A stretch of 64,000 nucleotides of DNA. Source: Hymenochaete sp. R1 (taxonomy: Eukaryota; Basidiomycota; Agaricomycetes; Hymenochaetales; Hymenochaetaceae). Shown here piece after piece: positions 47,601 to 59,600 of this stretch. How positions within the stretch are numbered: the first letter of the stretch is position 1; every line of letters starts with the position of its first letter. The notes beneath the pieces were generated by a model. It did not search any database. It was not told the origin of the DNA and saw only the letters and a program-made list of their open reading frames with translations. Both the position numbers and the translations under genes were made by a program. The DNA is taken from contig JAFREE010000057.1 of NCBI GenBank assembly GCA_019400425.1, forward strand, positions 62,001-126,000, written 5' to 3'.

Positions 47601-48033
47601 GTACTGTTAGTCCCAGACGAGCTTGTTCCTCCAAACATTGGGTTTACAGGTGGCTGCTGTTGCTGCTGCTGTTGGTTCTGGCCAAATGCACCGCCGGCGC
47701 CAAATGCTGCACGAGAGTAAATAAGACGACGAGCAGGACGATGTGGTGGTTGGAGAACAACGTGATTTGTGGTCGAACAGTAGATTTATCGATGAGATGT
47801 CGGAACCGAAAGATGGTGTAATGTTACCGAAAAAAGAGAGTACAGCCTCGCGATGAGTATGACTGGACGATGATCACGACTCACAAACATGAAGCCAAAA
47901 GACACGCACCTGACCCAAACGCGCTTGGTTGCTGTGGTTGACCAAACGCTGAGGTTCCTGGCTGTTGCTGAGGGTTTTGCTGCTGCTGGTTTTGCTGTTG
48001 GTTAGCGTTATTGTTCCATGCACCACCGAACAT
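44635..48033 (-). CDS. NUP98: FG nucleoporin of the NUP98/Nup116 family
   Basis: This builds the permeability barrier and mRNA-export platform of the nuclear pore. It begins MFGGAWNNNANQQQNQQQQ and carries many GLFG and FG repeats, such as FGQPQQPSAFG, GLFGNTGN and SLFGGFGQNN. A GLEBS motif that should bind Rae1/Gle2 is at about 47040-47215: ITLHFQSISTMPAYRGTSFE spliced to ELRVQDYQQGRK. The C-terminal autoproteolytic-type domain starts GEYYIRPSLETLRSLS and contains GRVVKIQPREVLVYHEEET. The protein ends TGTWVFKVEEF at a stop codon. In animal NUP98 precursors the cleavage site HF-S sits exactly here, followed by NUP96. So this is a stand-alone form lacking the cleavage residues, like yeast Nup100 and Nup116. 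Several introns interrupt the repeats. Confidence 0.9.
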
Positions 48034-49200
48034 CGCGGTTAATTGGAGGAAAAGAGGAGAGGAACACGCTCGTTGTCGCGGTCGATGGTCGACCACTTTG
48101 CGACCGTTCGTGTTTCTCAGCAGCGTCGGCGCGTGGGAAATCAAGTCCATTCTTGTTAGCTGTCCCGAGGCTACTTTCGGCTGTGCAAAAACTTACTCAA
48201 GTTACTGCTAAGCACTATTGCAGTGCAATGCAACCCACTCGATCTCTGTACCGGTCCTTCCTTGTTTTTAAAATCCAAATCCTTGCTTGTATATAGTATG
48301 AGGCTACGCTCGGACTCATACAAGTAACTGTTCTGATGTACACGAAAGATAGGACATTTGCAAAATTTACTCAAGTCCTTTCGTTGATGTTTCTCGCAAA
48401 TTTAAGAAAATACGGGCTTCACATCCCTAAAGCAATCTCTCTTAAGCTTTTCGATAGCAATCGATCTCAGCTCTGACGAACTCATACTTTTATGAAAGCT
48501 TGCGTATGTCATTTCTCCTTCTACCTCGAATTCAAAAACAACGCACCACTTCCATAGCGAACTCAGAAGTCAAGCAGTTTCAAGCTCCCTACTTCAGGCA
48601 AGACTGATTGTATGTGTTGGAAAATTGAAAATACGTTGGACAGTACGTAGAAAGCACAATGAGATTAACTACTTTACGCAGGTCGAAGTTTGGTTTACCA
48701 AAAATTCGAAAATAATGCAATATCATCTAGTAAGACCGCAACGCAGGTGTTTGCAGAATGTGGTACGAATCGCATGCCATCCACAAGCAATGGAGTAGCT
48801 TACAGAGCGTTCATCTGTTCGTGCTTTGCTTTGATTGATCTATACTCTATCTTTAGTGGACTGAGTGTCTGGAGGATATAAGGTACGAAATGTGTCGTTA
48901 CATCATTGCAACGGAGAGTTTCTTCAGCGACGGCGGCCAGTTCAAATTTCTTCGAGGCCTCTCGAACCGGGATCTGGAATAACTTCGTATTTCTTTTCAT
49001 TTCGAACACCTTACTTTGCACAATTTACCAGTCTACTGAGAGGTTTAAACGGGGGATTGCAAAGGTCCGAATCACGCATTCCATAATTCCAAGAGTCCCC
49101 AATATTTGTGAAGGAAAGGTCTTTGCGCACTAACGTGATTGCAGTTGAAAGCGTAGACAGGAAGGATAAATAGCCGTTGTCCTTCACCATTGAGAAGTCA
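48034..49200. other. Intergenic region
   Basis: The NUP98 promoter occupies the left side. The frames at 48690-48881 and 48865-49133 have no recognisable content. I see no RNA gene or repeat. Confidence 0.45.
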
Positions 49201-49836
49201 ATGCCTGACCTCCTTCCTCCAAGCATATCCGAGACTCGTTCGGACTCATCGCGGCACAATTCTATTTTATCTACGACTCCCACAATCGCAGAGCACATTG
49301 GCGAACCAAACTCGTCGCGGCGCTCTTCCGTGGCCTCGACAGTTGCAGGCAGCGAAGATTACCAGATCAGTAGGGAAGTGACCGCGTATATGAAAGAACA
49401 ACTCACACCCTTCAAAGACCTCTTCCTCGCAAACGACGACTTTCGCCGCCTCAAAGGTCTATTCGATCCACTTCCTAATGCCAAGTCGGCAGCTAATCCT
49501 AAACGATTTCCCCAGCTCGAGGGTCAAGTAAACAAACTCACTCGCGAGCTCACCAGATTCCACGAAAATGTAGTCGAGGCTGCTGGCCAATCGCATTCCG
49601 ATTCTTGGCGCAGTGCGACTCCCGTCCCTGCATTCGACGCCGCTCATGCATCACCTTGCCTCAGGCGGGAGCATTCAGAGCTTCAATCGATCGCAGAAGA
49701 GTATAAAGCGCTGTACCGTATCGGGGACATGGCGTCTAGGGATCCGCCCAGCGTTCAGGAAGTAGCACGGCGTGCAAAAAGTCAGCGTGAAAACATCCAG
49801 GGTCTCCTCGAAAGGTACTACCTCAGTGAGGTTTGA
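49201..49836 (+). CDS. Hypothetical protein, Ser-rich N-terminus and helical body
   Basis: A single exon of 211 residues begins MPDLLPPSISETRSDSSRHN; the open frame extends upstream only to a TTG, so the ATG is preferred. The first 60 residues are Ser/Thr-rich and probably disordered and phosphorylatable. From about residue 60 it becomes helical and charged (VTAYMKEQLTPFKDLFL, EGQVNKLTRELTRFHENVV, AEEYKALYRIGDMAS) and ends RENIQGLLERYYLSEV. No catalytic motif, zinc site or membrane segment is visible. Codon and residue composition look genuinely coding. Family unknown. Confidence 0.65.
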   Translation: MPDLLPPSISETRSDSSRHNSILSTTPTIAEHIGEPNSSRRSSVASTVAGSEDYQISREVTAYMKEQLTPFKDLFLANDDFRRLKGLFDPLPNAKSAANPKRFPQLEGQVNKLTRELTRFHENVVEAAGQSHSDSWRSATPVPAFDAAHASPCLRREHSELQSIAEEYKALYRIGDMASRDPPSVQEVARRAKSQRENIQGLLERYYLSEV

Positions 49837-51162
49837 GTTTCTGCTGCTGCCAGTCGGGCGTAGGAAATGCAGCTCCTAACTCCGATGTTACGAGCCTTAC
49901 GTTTGCTGGACGATGGGCGTAGTAGTCTCACCTAAATCATTCCACCTTCAATCCGAGTACTTTGCAATACGAACTGACTCACAAACGTGCATTCGCAGAG
50001 TCTTGCCTGCCTGTGTCGGAACCGAGCATGCCATGAAAACATAACCGTTATCACCATTACTATTATGCAAAGTGAAAACTGTGGTTGCCTTGGTTCTTGA
50101 TGAACCTGACTTGAGTTTTCCGATTTTGAGAATTCACCACTCTAAGCACATCCAAGCACAATTCACGAGTTCGCCGACGGCAGATATATTCAAAATCTAC
50201 AAATCTGAAATGCGGTGAGCGTAAGTGTAGGAATCTGATAATGACTTACACAGGGTACCTTTTTTGATTGGGAATCTCCATATGCACCATCTCTGTCGAG
50301 GGCCGACTAGCCTACGCGAAAGGGTCGCACAGTGTTAGGCGCATTGATAAGGTAGAGACTGAATTGAACGAAAAGCATATCACTACCGAGTTTAACCCCT
50401 CGTAATTTTTCTACCCCGTCCATTCTTTCCGACGATTACGTTGACACTGGAAACGCAACGCATGCACAGACGGAGTCCAATTGCAATGAACATTCATTTC
50501 GAAACGATGAGAGATCAGGCGACTGCCGGTAACTCAATGCATATTTCGGCTTATGGGCTACTGAATTGGTACTGTAAACAGAATATAGTCTGATGAGCAC
50601 GTCGTTACGGCCGAAAGACGATCGTACTCACACGTATCTTAGCATCCTCCGGTTTAGCATGCTGCACTTGTCACGCAGTAGACATCCGTCAAGGTTTATG
50701 CGAGGTGGAGAAAAACACCGATCGGCGGCAAGGTGATGGCACATTGCCTGGTAACATAAGGGCCTACTTCCTTTCATATTCAAACTTCAAAGCCAAACTT
50801 TCGATGATACACTGAGGCCAACATGGCGGACTGCAGCCAGGGGTTACGAAATCGGCACAGGAGATTCTCCACACGAGATGGTGGCGTGTATGATACTATT
50901 TGTCTGGAAGGGTGAAAGTGAGAGCCGCAATCAATCACAGTGGCGAAACCGGGACTGTCGGACAATAGATGTGTTCCCAACTCGAAATTCAACCATTGGG
51001 ATCCGCCTCACACGGCGAAAGGAAGGGGTAAGCGTATGTAATGCGTCGAAAAGATACAATCACAGCGTACGGAAAAAGAAGTAACAAATACAACATTGGA
51101 AAGACGAGCAAAGAACCAAACGCATTACCAACCCTAAAGCAACACAGATCAACGAGATGTTT
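49837..51162. other. Intergenic region
   Basis: About 1.3 kb with nothing I can support. Small frames at 50780-50992 and 50878-51084 lack family features. The right end is the 3' flank of the deaminase gene. Confidence 0.45.
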
Positions 51163-52156
51163 TCAGTTGATGAAGAGTAGGAATAAACGTACAAGACCAG
51201 CGAAGAGACGGTTGTCGGCATGCGTCTCATAAAGACCCGGAGACGCACTGTTCACTTTAACGACATCGAATGAGCCGGTGACCTCATTCCAATGGAAAAT
51301 CCGCTTGATCCCAGCCCATCGACACCACTCCAAGCATCGCCAACAAGGACGCGCGTTCCCACAGCCATTCTTCGTTATCCTCGCAACGTACAAGTCCGCA
51401 CCATTAACCCTCGAGTCGCGACGTCGGGAACTCCAATGCGATCCCTTTGATTGTAGGTCGACGATGGAAGCATCTGGGTAGATGCTACTACTTTTGGGCG
51501 ACGAATACTGAAGACCCGATACGTCCTCGCCACCACTCTCGCTCCCGTTGGTTTCCCCGTCTCCACTGCTGGCCGTCTCACTCGATGTTGTTCCAAATAA
51601 GCGTCCGTGCTTCGTATTGCGGCCGCGACGTTCGGCAACCCTCGCTTTCTGCTGGGCATATCGATTGAAAGACCGCTTCTGAGCCTTTCTCCTGGAGTAA
51701 AACGCGATTGAAGAATATCCCGGCCCCTGAGAGACGCCTCTCGGGGGCGCTGCACCCTTTGGGGATCTGCGATCTATGTGCGGAGGAAGCGCCAGCTGAA
51801 GTGGCGAAGGACGATGTCGGTATTGGTGTCGGATAGGTTGATGCTGGTTTTGGTGTTCGATGCGGTTTGGGATGTTGGCTCGATGAAAAACGCCGCTCAA
51901 TCCCTTGAACCTGCTTCTTGAACGAAGGGGACATGCCAGTAACGCTGAAAATGGCATGCATCTCTGCATGCATGGAAACAGGCTTTCGATGGCCGTGCCT
52001 TTGCACTTCGGCACCGTCATAGTGCGGGCGATGATGATTATAGCCCGTTGAGATGATCTTTCCGCCCTTCACCATGACTGCGCCGAGCTTGAAGCACATC
52101 GGAGACTTCTCCGCAACCTGCGCACACTCAGAAAGATAGTACTGCGACTTGCTCAT
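51163..52156 (-). CDS. Cytidine/deoxycytidylate deaminase-fold protein with long insert
   Basis: Two exons (51756-52156 and 51163-51691) around a 64-nt intron give 309 residues. The start MSKSQYYLSECAQVAEKSP runs into FKLGAVMVKGGKIISTGYN, the first strands of a CDA fold. The zinc site comprises SMHAEMHAI (His plus catalytic Glu) and ARPCWRCLEWCRWAGIKRI (the PCxxC pair). Between these halves lies an insert of about 170 residues, basic and Ser/Pro-rich (for example KRSFNRYAQQKARVAERRGR), whereas most family members have 25-60 residues there. After the second zinc motif come IFHWNEVTGSFDVVKVN and a hydrophobic end. The substrate may be a free nucleotide, tRNA or another RNA; the sequence does not decide. 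A Trp follows the first Cys of the PCxxC. Confidence 0.8.
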
Positions 52157-52523
52157 AGCTATGAAAATTTATATATCGGTTTGAAATGGTAGAGCTGAAG
52201 GCAAGTTTATCAGTTATCAGTCACTTTTAGATCTCGGAAAGCGTGTCAAAAGCGTACTAGTGGGGCGTGATAACTTGGATATAGTAGGCTATATGCAATC
52301 AGCGAGAACAACGGTACCTGGTTCGAGCAAAAACTGAGGAAAGGAGATGCGCCACGACCGAACTTGATGACTCTTGTCCTATTATTCTCACGTGATCATC
52401 AAATAACATAATACAGAAACAAACTTCAACTTGAAGGACTCGTCGTACGAGTGGCACGCTCTTTGCTTCTAACTATCACCAGAGACTCTTTTTTTTCGAA
52501 TAGACACTATAAGAAGAAGAAAA
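52157..52523. promoter_or_regulatory. Shared bidirectional promoter
   Basis: This 367-base gap lies between the divergent starts of the deaminase gene (minus) and the MPP6-like gene (plus). It contains one ACTAGT (about 52257) and is AT-rich. No defined factor site is visible. Confidence 0.45.
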
Positions 52524-53681
52524 ATGACAAGCAAGACACTCAGCAATGGAACGCTATCACTACGATTCATGCAGAATGCTCAACGAGCGAAACAGCAAGA
52601 AGCAACGCATTTGAAGCGTGCAGAAATGCAGGACGACGCGAAATGGGAAGTCCCTAAAGAAGTGAGAGAGGCTTGGGGTTTGGCTCCCGGTCCAGAGATG
52701 CGCATCCAGTAAGTAAAACTTTGTTTCGAGCATGCGACTTTGGTGTCATACTTTGATTGTGTACTGTTGCGACCCATAATCAAGGCAATCGCCGACATCT
52801 GAAGCGTCCTATCTGCCTTTCCTGTTTCCACCAAATCAATCGTTACATCCACTATCGGGAGATGACGATGTGATTCCGGGACCATCTGGCATCGCCGGGC
52901 GTCGCGCCTTTTCCAAAGGAAAAGAAGTGCACCGAATGAATGACCAAGTACAGTCAGCAGTGGGTGTTCAATTATTAAAATGCCTGTTTTGCTAAACGAA
53001 TTCAATACTTCTTGTAACTCAAAGAGCGAGACATCAATGTCAATCTCACAGACCAACATTGACGAGACAGATCTAAACAATGCGAGACCTGGTCCTATGA
53101 ACTCGAAGTCAGACGGGAAGAATCGGGGATCAGCATTTGCTTTTGCAGGCAGGAAACACCCTCTTCTTGGATATAAAGCATCACAAATGGCGACTGACGA
53201 CCGTTCAAGTCTTTCTTTGGACGAAGCTCTCACGGGCCAGGCAGATAAACCGGACAAACCCGTGCTTGCGATGATCTTTGGAGAGACTCCAGCCACCGTC
53301 GGTTTGGACTTGCGCGAGGGCCGTAAGGCGACGTCCATCACGAGTTCAAACAAATCTACGATCGATTCGGGATTAGGATCGGACACTAATGCATTACCGG
53401 CGTCTCCCGTCGACGCCAAAAAGACAGGGACTGAAAAAGTAAAGGGACAGAACGGGCCAACCATACAATTTCGGCGGCCCAAAGGTGTCGACGCCCCTGT
53501 TCAAACGATTCCATCTTCTCTACACAAGACAAATAAGAGACGTCGAGATGATAAGGATTCGAGTATAGCCGAAAATCTGACCTCAACGTCGAAATCGTCG
53601 ACGGAAAGGTCGTCTTTAGTTGTAGGTAACGAGCCAGAGAAAGCGAAGAAGAAACAGAAAATGCCTTCCGACAGTGCCTAA
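52524..53681 (+). CDS. MPP6-like (M-phase phosphoprotein 6) RNA exosome cofactor
   Basis: Three exons (52524-52708, 52785-52947, 53025-53681) give 334 residues. The N-terminus TLSNGTLSLRFMQNAQRAKQ matches the short LxxMKFMQ motif by which MPP6 proteins bind the nuclear exosome, and is followed by WEVPKEVREAWGL. Further on are FAFAGRKHPLLGYKAS, a conserved-looking RKSYG-like turn, and a long disordered Ser/Thr/Lys-rich tail ending KAKKKQKMPSDSA, with a nuclear localisation-type KRRRDDK near the end. The family call rests mainly on the N-terminal motif and the overall basic, disordered character, so it is moderate. The third exon depends on the acceptor at 53024; without it the frame stops soon after exon 2. 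Confidence 0.6.
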
Positions 53682-56600
53682 TTGCCTATCGGATTTTTTC
53701 GCCATGACTTCTTCCTTTTCCCCGATTTCCTCGTTTCTATTCATCGGTTTATTGCTGCACGGCTGCTTGGATGGAACATATTGACAGAATGTTCATGTCC
53801 TTCCTCCACCTCACTGACGTAGACCCAAATCACTATTTCCGTTGTTCGTCAGCTGAGCCCGAACCAACGCCCGCTCAATCTCCTCTACTTACTCATTCAG
53901 CGCCACCGAAGCAACGTCTTCAAGGTTTACGGTTGTTCCATTTTAGTTTGTATTGTCGAGTCTCAAACATTCGCCTTTCCGTGACTCTCCGTGTCAGCCA
54001 TTTTCAAACTTACATTGGATGCTCTCCTCTTGACCATCTGAGAGTGACACTGCTTGTCAGTGTATCCACGACGTCGAAATTTTCGACGATGCAACTTATC
54101 ATCGTTGCCCCCTATTTCTAGAAACCCTTTCATCCTCGTCATCAATTTCTACGTACGCCGGGGTTAGAAGACTTGTAATTTTACTCGCTGGCTGGATGCG
54201 TTACCAGTCTCCGTGCTGTGCAATGACTTCTTGTGATGCGTACGTTTTGACGGAGCGCTGGGCTGCTGGGGCCATAGCTTTACGTTACGGTCGCTTACGG
54301 CATCGATTTGCTGTGATGTTGCCTAACTAGTTTTTATCGACCACATGTTTCTCTGTACCCTAACGGCATGGGACCGCAACCGACGACGCCAATCGGATGT
54401 GAAGATAAGCACTTTCTGAATTCGTCTGCTCTCAAATGCTTGAACGGAAAGTATGAAATGGTGAGCCTTTTCTTTTGGATATTTTGTAAAATACGGGAAT
54501 CTGACAAAGCAGTCCTTTCCGGCATGCATCACTATGCTGATATGTTGCCGTAAAATTCACTTTTTCCGCCGTAATTTTGTTCCGGCTTTTAAATTCGGCT
54601 CCAGAGTGCTCAACGGTCCCTCTACAGTCTCTGCTTTCGCACAATACTCTTAGCTAGTACGTATTAATAACTTCTTCCGCGTTGCAAATATTCTCGTATC
54701 TGAGACTGAGAAGTGCTCACTTGGCTGAGTTTAGGGCAGGGTCGATAACTGTGCCTTTTCGTCATCTACGGGCACTTAACCCCATAACAGTACGGTTACG
54801 ACCATGATCGCAGACTTCTCCCTCCTTTGAAATACTCGACGGCCTTTGATGAGCCATTTTCGAACATCGGTATTCGGAGATGGCGCTGGCGCGCTGCATT
54901 TAAATTCAATCCACGACCTAATCGGAAGAAAGGAGCGGTCAACGCGAGGTTAGAGAACGCCCGAAAACTTCTAGTCCGCTTTCAAGTTCAGTCCAGTCGG
55001 ACGCCTCTCAGTACTTCTCCGTCACAGAACTTTGACAGCGCAGTGATTACGGCGTGATCGACAATCGAGAACGGAAGAACGGCATTATGCGGGAAGAAGC
55101 CACTTGGTTCCATGGGCGACAGAACTGAGGCCGGAATAGCGTACATGCGTCTCGAAGCCTATTTGACTTTCTGTGACCGTGAGGCGCCTGCGTCGACCGT
55201 TCGCCTTCAGTGCAGCAGAACGATATTACTCACAGCACCATTCGACTACCTCAATGTCGTACAGCCAGACTCATATATGAATATCAGGAGCATCTACATA
55301 TGGTAATATGGAACTCTCCTCGGAGATAACTGCATGTGCAGTGTGCTAGCGGCGCTGTAGAAGACTTCGGAGTTCAGCGACTACTTCATCCACAATTCAT
55401 TCGTTACGCCAACTTATCGGGCGCAATGGCGGAACGCTTTTGTCGGCCCGGCGCGGGACGAGGTTGAACGGAATTTTTAATCCTCAAACTTAATAGAAAT
55501 GCACACTCTCGATCGCGTGCGCCGCACCATTTTATCAGGAGGAGGAATGGTACTCCCCAAATTCTTTGAACTTTTCTACTCACCTTCATAGGTACAACCC
55601 TCACGAGTAAAAAGTATGCGGTGCGACGCATGAAGCAGTCACGATGTAATCTCGCCTCGGTTCTACGCCGTCGGACATCACTGGTGACAGATTTCGAATA
55701 CTCTCAGTAGAGCCGGATGAAAGCCACTAGATCCGACGTGTTCGGTCACAGGGTCCCTATTGCCCAAAGGTCACAGTCCAGAATTTATACTTATTTCAAG
55801 CTGTCGTATAGATAGTGGGAAGTGATGACGAACTTTTAAAATTCTTCGCGAGCGGTCTTACGGCAGACATCCATGTTTTGCGTACGCAACGGCTAGTGAG
55901 CGGGGACGGGGTCATTAACACGCCTCGCCGTTCTCTCCGCAATTGTTTAGTGTCAGAACTATCCAGTCTTCTTTCTCTTTGCGCGTTAGGCTGGATTCTC
56001 TTCCCCCATTGATAATAATGTTCGCCAGGCTTTGTAAGAGTCATGGCCCGTGTTTTTCCCACCATTCTTGGAAATCTCACTCTTGATTACAAGCAGGATG
56101 CCAGCATCCCCTCTTCAACCCGCCCTTGCTCAAGACGATCGACGGAGCCCAAAACCAGACGCGCCTTCAATGCTACGTAAGTGAAGTTACACTTTGGGAG
56201 GGGTCCTATACACGAACAACCAGTGCTTTTCCTTTCCCCTTCAGGGCTTAAACGAACCGTTCCAACTTTGCCTGTTCAGCGGAGCCAGCTTTGAGGGGCA
56301 CGGACCCATTTTCATCCGCGCGCTCTGGATGCCTCGATGCTCAACAACGTCTGCTTTTCGGACTCTCTTCCTCGACCTTCGTTGACGCAACGTGTTCCAT
56401 CAGCTACAGGCAGTATCGAGACTATAGGCTTTACCAGCCGGGGCCACCCTTTCTCCTACTTACTCCAAAATACCAGATCCTCGGCCGTACCAATTTTCCC
56501 AATTCAATGATTTCTCCCATGGTCTGTTCAGCTCTACTTCACCCTTCCTCCACTCTTCTATCTCGAATCTTACGTTACACATCCTTGAAGTTTTGCAGCG

Positions 56601-59600
56601 TCCTTTCTCGGTCAAGGGTCTTGGTTTCCATGTCGAAAGTGCCTTAGGGAGAAGCTGCCGGTGCTCGACATGATATCACTGCACGATAGGCGCCAATCGA
56701 GCAAGCGTCTTCTTTTACTGCTAACTTCTGTAGGAAAGATGTTTCACTCAATGCTAAGTGCAGTGAGAAAACACTCGGAGCCAATATTCGAAGCTGATGC
56801 TTCGCCGAGTCATGCCCAAAGTCCGCGCCCTGGATCGAAGATTTGACCGCAAGCGAGTTCTTCGCGAAGGTCAGCATTGAACCTTAACCATCTTGTTGCT
56901 GTTAAACGCATGGCTTGTTACGTTCCGAGATATTCGACAAAAGTATCACCCAGGATCTTTTGAACATGTTTCTGTATGCTCATTACGACGCGAGGAACAT
57001 CGGGGTAAATTTGCCTTATTTCCCACTTCTCCTGTTATCCCTGGCCTCAAACATATCGAGAGTGTGTATTACTGCGATTGATGATGAGGGCGTGGAGGTG
57101 GGCATTTCAATCTTCTCGTTAGTGCGTTATTGATTTTATTTTTTGTCGCTTGCTTTTTTCAAAAAAAAGGCGGACAATGTGAGCGTATTAAGTCTTGTTC
57201 GTGTTCCTCCGTCGTTCATTCCAGTGGCCATTATTCATTGATAGTTCTCAGAAACCGAAACTATACAAATCCGACACGTTCATCAACTCCGTTGCCGTTG
57301 ATTCCCGCACGTATGGAAGGAAGCAACAAGAAAACACGCTCCAATGTAACGCGAAGACGCCGCGCTCTCTCACCCATAAATATCCTTCAGGGTTTATAGT
57401 TTCAGAACGACTGCCGGCGGACACTTTACATGAGAATCGACAGTACCTGATACTGCGTATAACCATCACGAAAGTCAGTGGCAAAGTTTCTTGATCCCCA
57501 GACCCAGGAACCTGTCTCCTTGGCTAAATTCTCATAGGTTGATGTTGAGTAGCAAATCCTTAAGCTTATCTCGGAACTAGGGATACTCCCCTAGACCTCA
57601 ATTCGCTTTTCGACTCACAGGCACCGAGGCCACAATATACTCCCGAATCATGTCTGCCGTACTTTGGGATTCTACTTCACTGTTGCTGAACTGATGCCCG
57701 ACGGATTGGCGACTCGCCGGGGATTATCGTCGGAGTTCGGATCCTGAAAGACGTAGATGTATTGCTGCAGCATCTTCCGTGACTCTCGCCCTCTCTGTCA
57801 AGATTGTCTTGCCCGCAGCAGCTGCTCACTTCTATCATACCGACAGAAAGTGAGCGGTGATGTTTATCACTTAATCCCGAGGACTCCGTCGTACCACGTA
57901 TCGAAATGACATATACGCTAGTCTGGTTGCACGAGGCACTCCGCTTGTACGTGCTTTTACCAATATGATCCTGTCGAAAGACACTCAAGGTGGCCAAGAA
58001 ACATGCGACGCTTGACAACTAACGAGGAAAAAAGGAAGACATACGTACGTTTCAACCATTCTAAGACATTCACGTCTTCGGTAAGTATTTGTGTCGAATA
58101 GGATTGCCTCTATACTATTATTTGATCACCAAGACATGTCTCTTACTTTTTCATGGATTCTTCGCTATCTTCGGCCAGTCCTTGCTCAACTTTTGGAAAT
58201 GTGTTAAACGCGACCGAAATCCTCTTCTTGTTTCGAAGTCCCGCCTTTTGCCACCAACCGACTTTCACGACGGAACCGAAGCGCGCATGGTTTGAAGCGA
58301 GCGTTCCATGTACGACACCAAGGGCCTGAATGTTCACAGATAGCATTTACGACCGACGAGCGCCCTTATCATGACATGAACTCGGTTTTGCCCTTGCACT
58401 AAAGAACTTGCATACTCAACACGCAATTTCAAATAACACTCGTTCGCCACGGCATACTCTTTGGCTAACATTTCATAGCACACAACGGGTCTTTTCTCAT
58501 CATTCTTCTCGCCTGAGAATTTGAAGTTCGCCTTTACTATCGCCATGGCGTCAGTGGGTAGCTTATGCGGGAAGGGCGACCGAATCGGGACGGATAAGTT
58601 GACGGAGTACGTAGATGCCTCGGAAAATAATTCAATTTGACTTGGTGCAGACTTTATGGATATGCTAATCTCCATATGAGATCTGTGTGATCGGTTGCAA
58701 TGGGCGGCGGTGCTCGGAGGGGTAAAGGTACGAGCCCTTTTTGTGACTTCTTTCTAGTTTTTTCGTTGCTCGTGTTTCTAGTTGGCGCTCATTGCTTTGA
58801 ATGGGAGCCGTAGCTGCCCTGTGGATCGTTTATATTGACGGTCGAGGTCAATTCACGTTTTTAACGCAACCGTGACTTTCGGATCTTCCTATTACACAGA
58901 GCAGATAAATCCTCAATCCACGGTCAGGGATACTTTCACCAGTTTCCACGAACTATCGGACGCGCCCATACTTGATCTTCTTGCAAATAGTCGAAAGTTG
59001 TTGGATAGGATTGCCGACGGAGGCCACAAAGGTGATAGCTTATTTGTGCCACGCTTTTATAAACTTATCACAGATCTAAGGGTCGACCCGGCGAACACTG
59101 TTCAAAGTCTGAAGCCAAATTTGGTGGCAAACATGGCGAGGCCGACGGGTCTGGAATAGTACTCCCCACGGCGCCGCGCCGCATCGGCGATCTCGCGACG
59201 ACACGAACGACGACTAAACCGGAAACAAAGTGTCTGAGGGCCAGCGCCATCTCCCGTCAAACAAAAACAAGCGGCTTTTAATAGCTTCGATGACCAGTAC
59301 GACATCGCTATGGATATTAACAGATGCTTTTCCGACTTAGACATCAATGTCCGCCATAACTGCGAATGATTCGGAGCACTAGGAGCGTTATGACATGAGA
59401 AATGATTGTTCTCCCCCTCATTTCCATTTTCCGATTTAATGAATACAACTCAACGCGAACTTGGAATGAAGAATCCGTGGATCCGCAAGGCCAGCGCACA
59501 ACGTGCTGGGGCGAAACATCGCGCATGTCGCTCTACATCTACCGTGGTTGCCCTACTCCGAGACAGCTGAGAGCTGCACGCCACTACTATAGACGGTTGC

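Noticed and set aside
56291..56647. Polyketide synthase fragment (DAQQRLLF resembles DPQQRLLL)
   Set aside because: The match is limited to about eight residues, with no other ketosynthase motif nearby.
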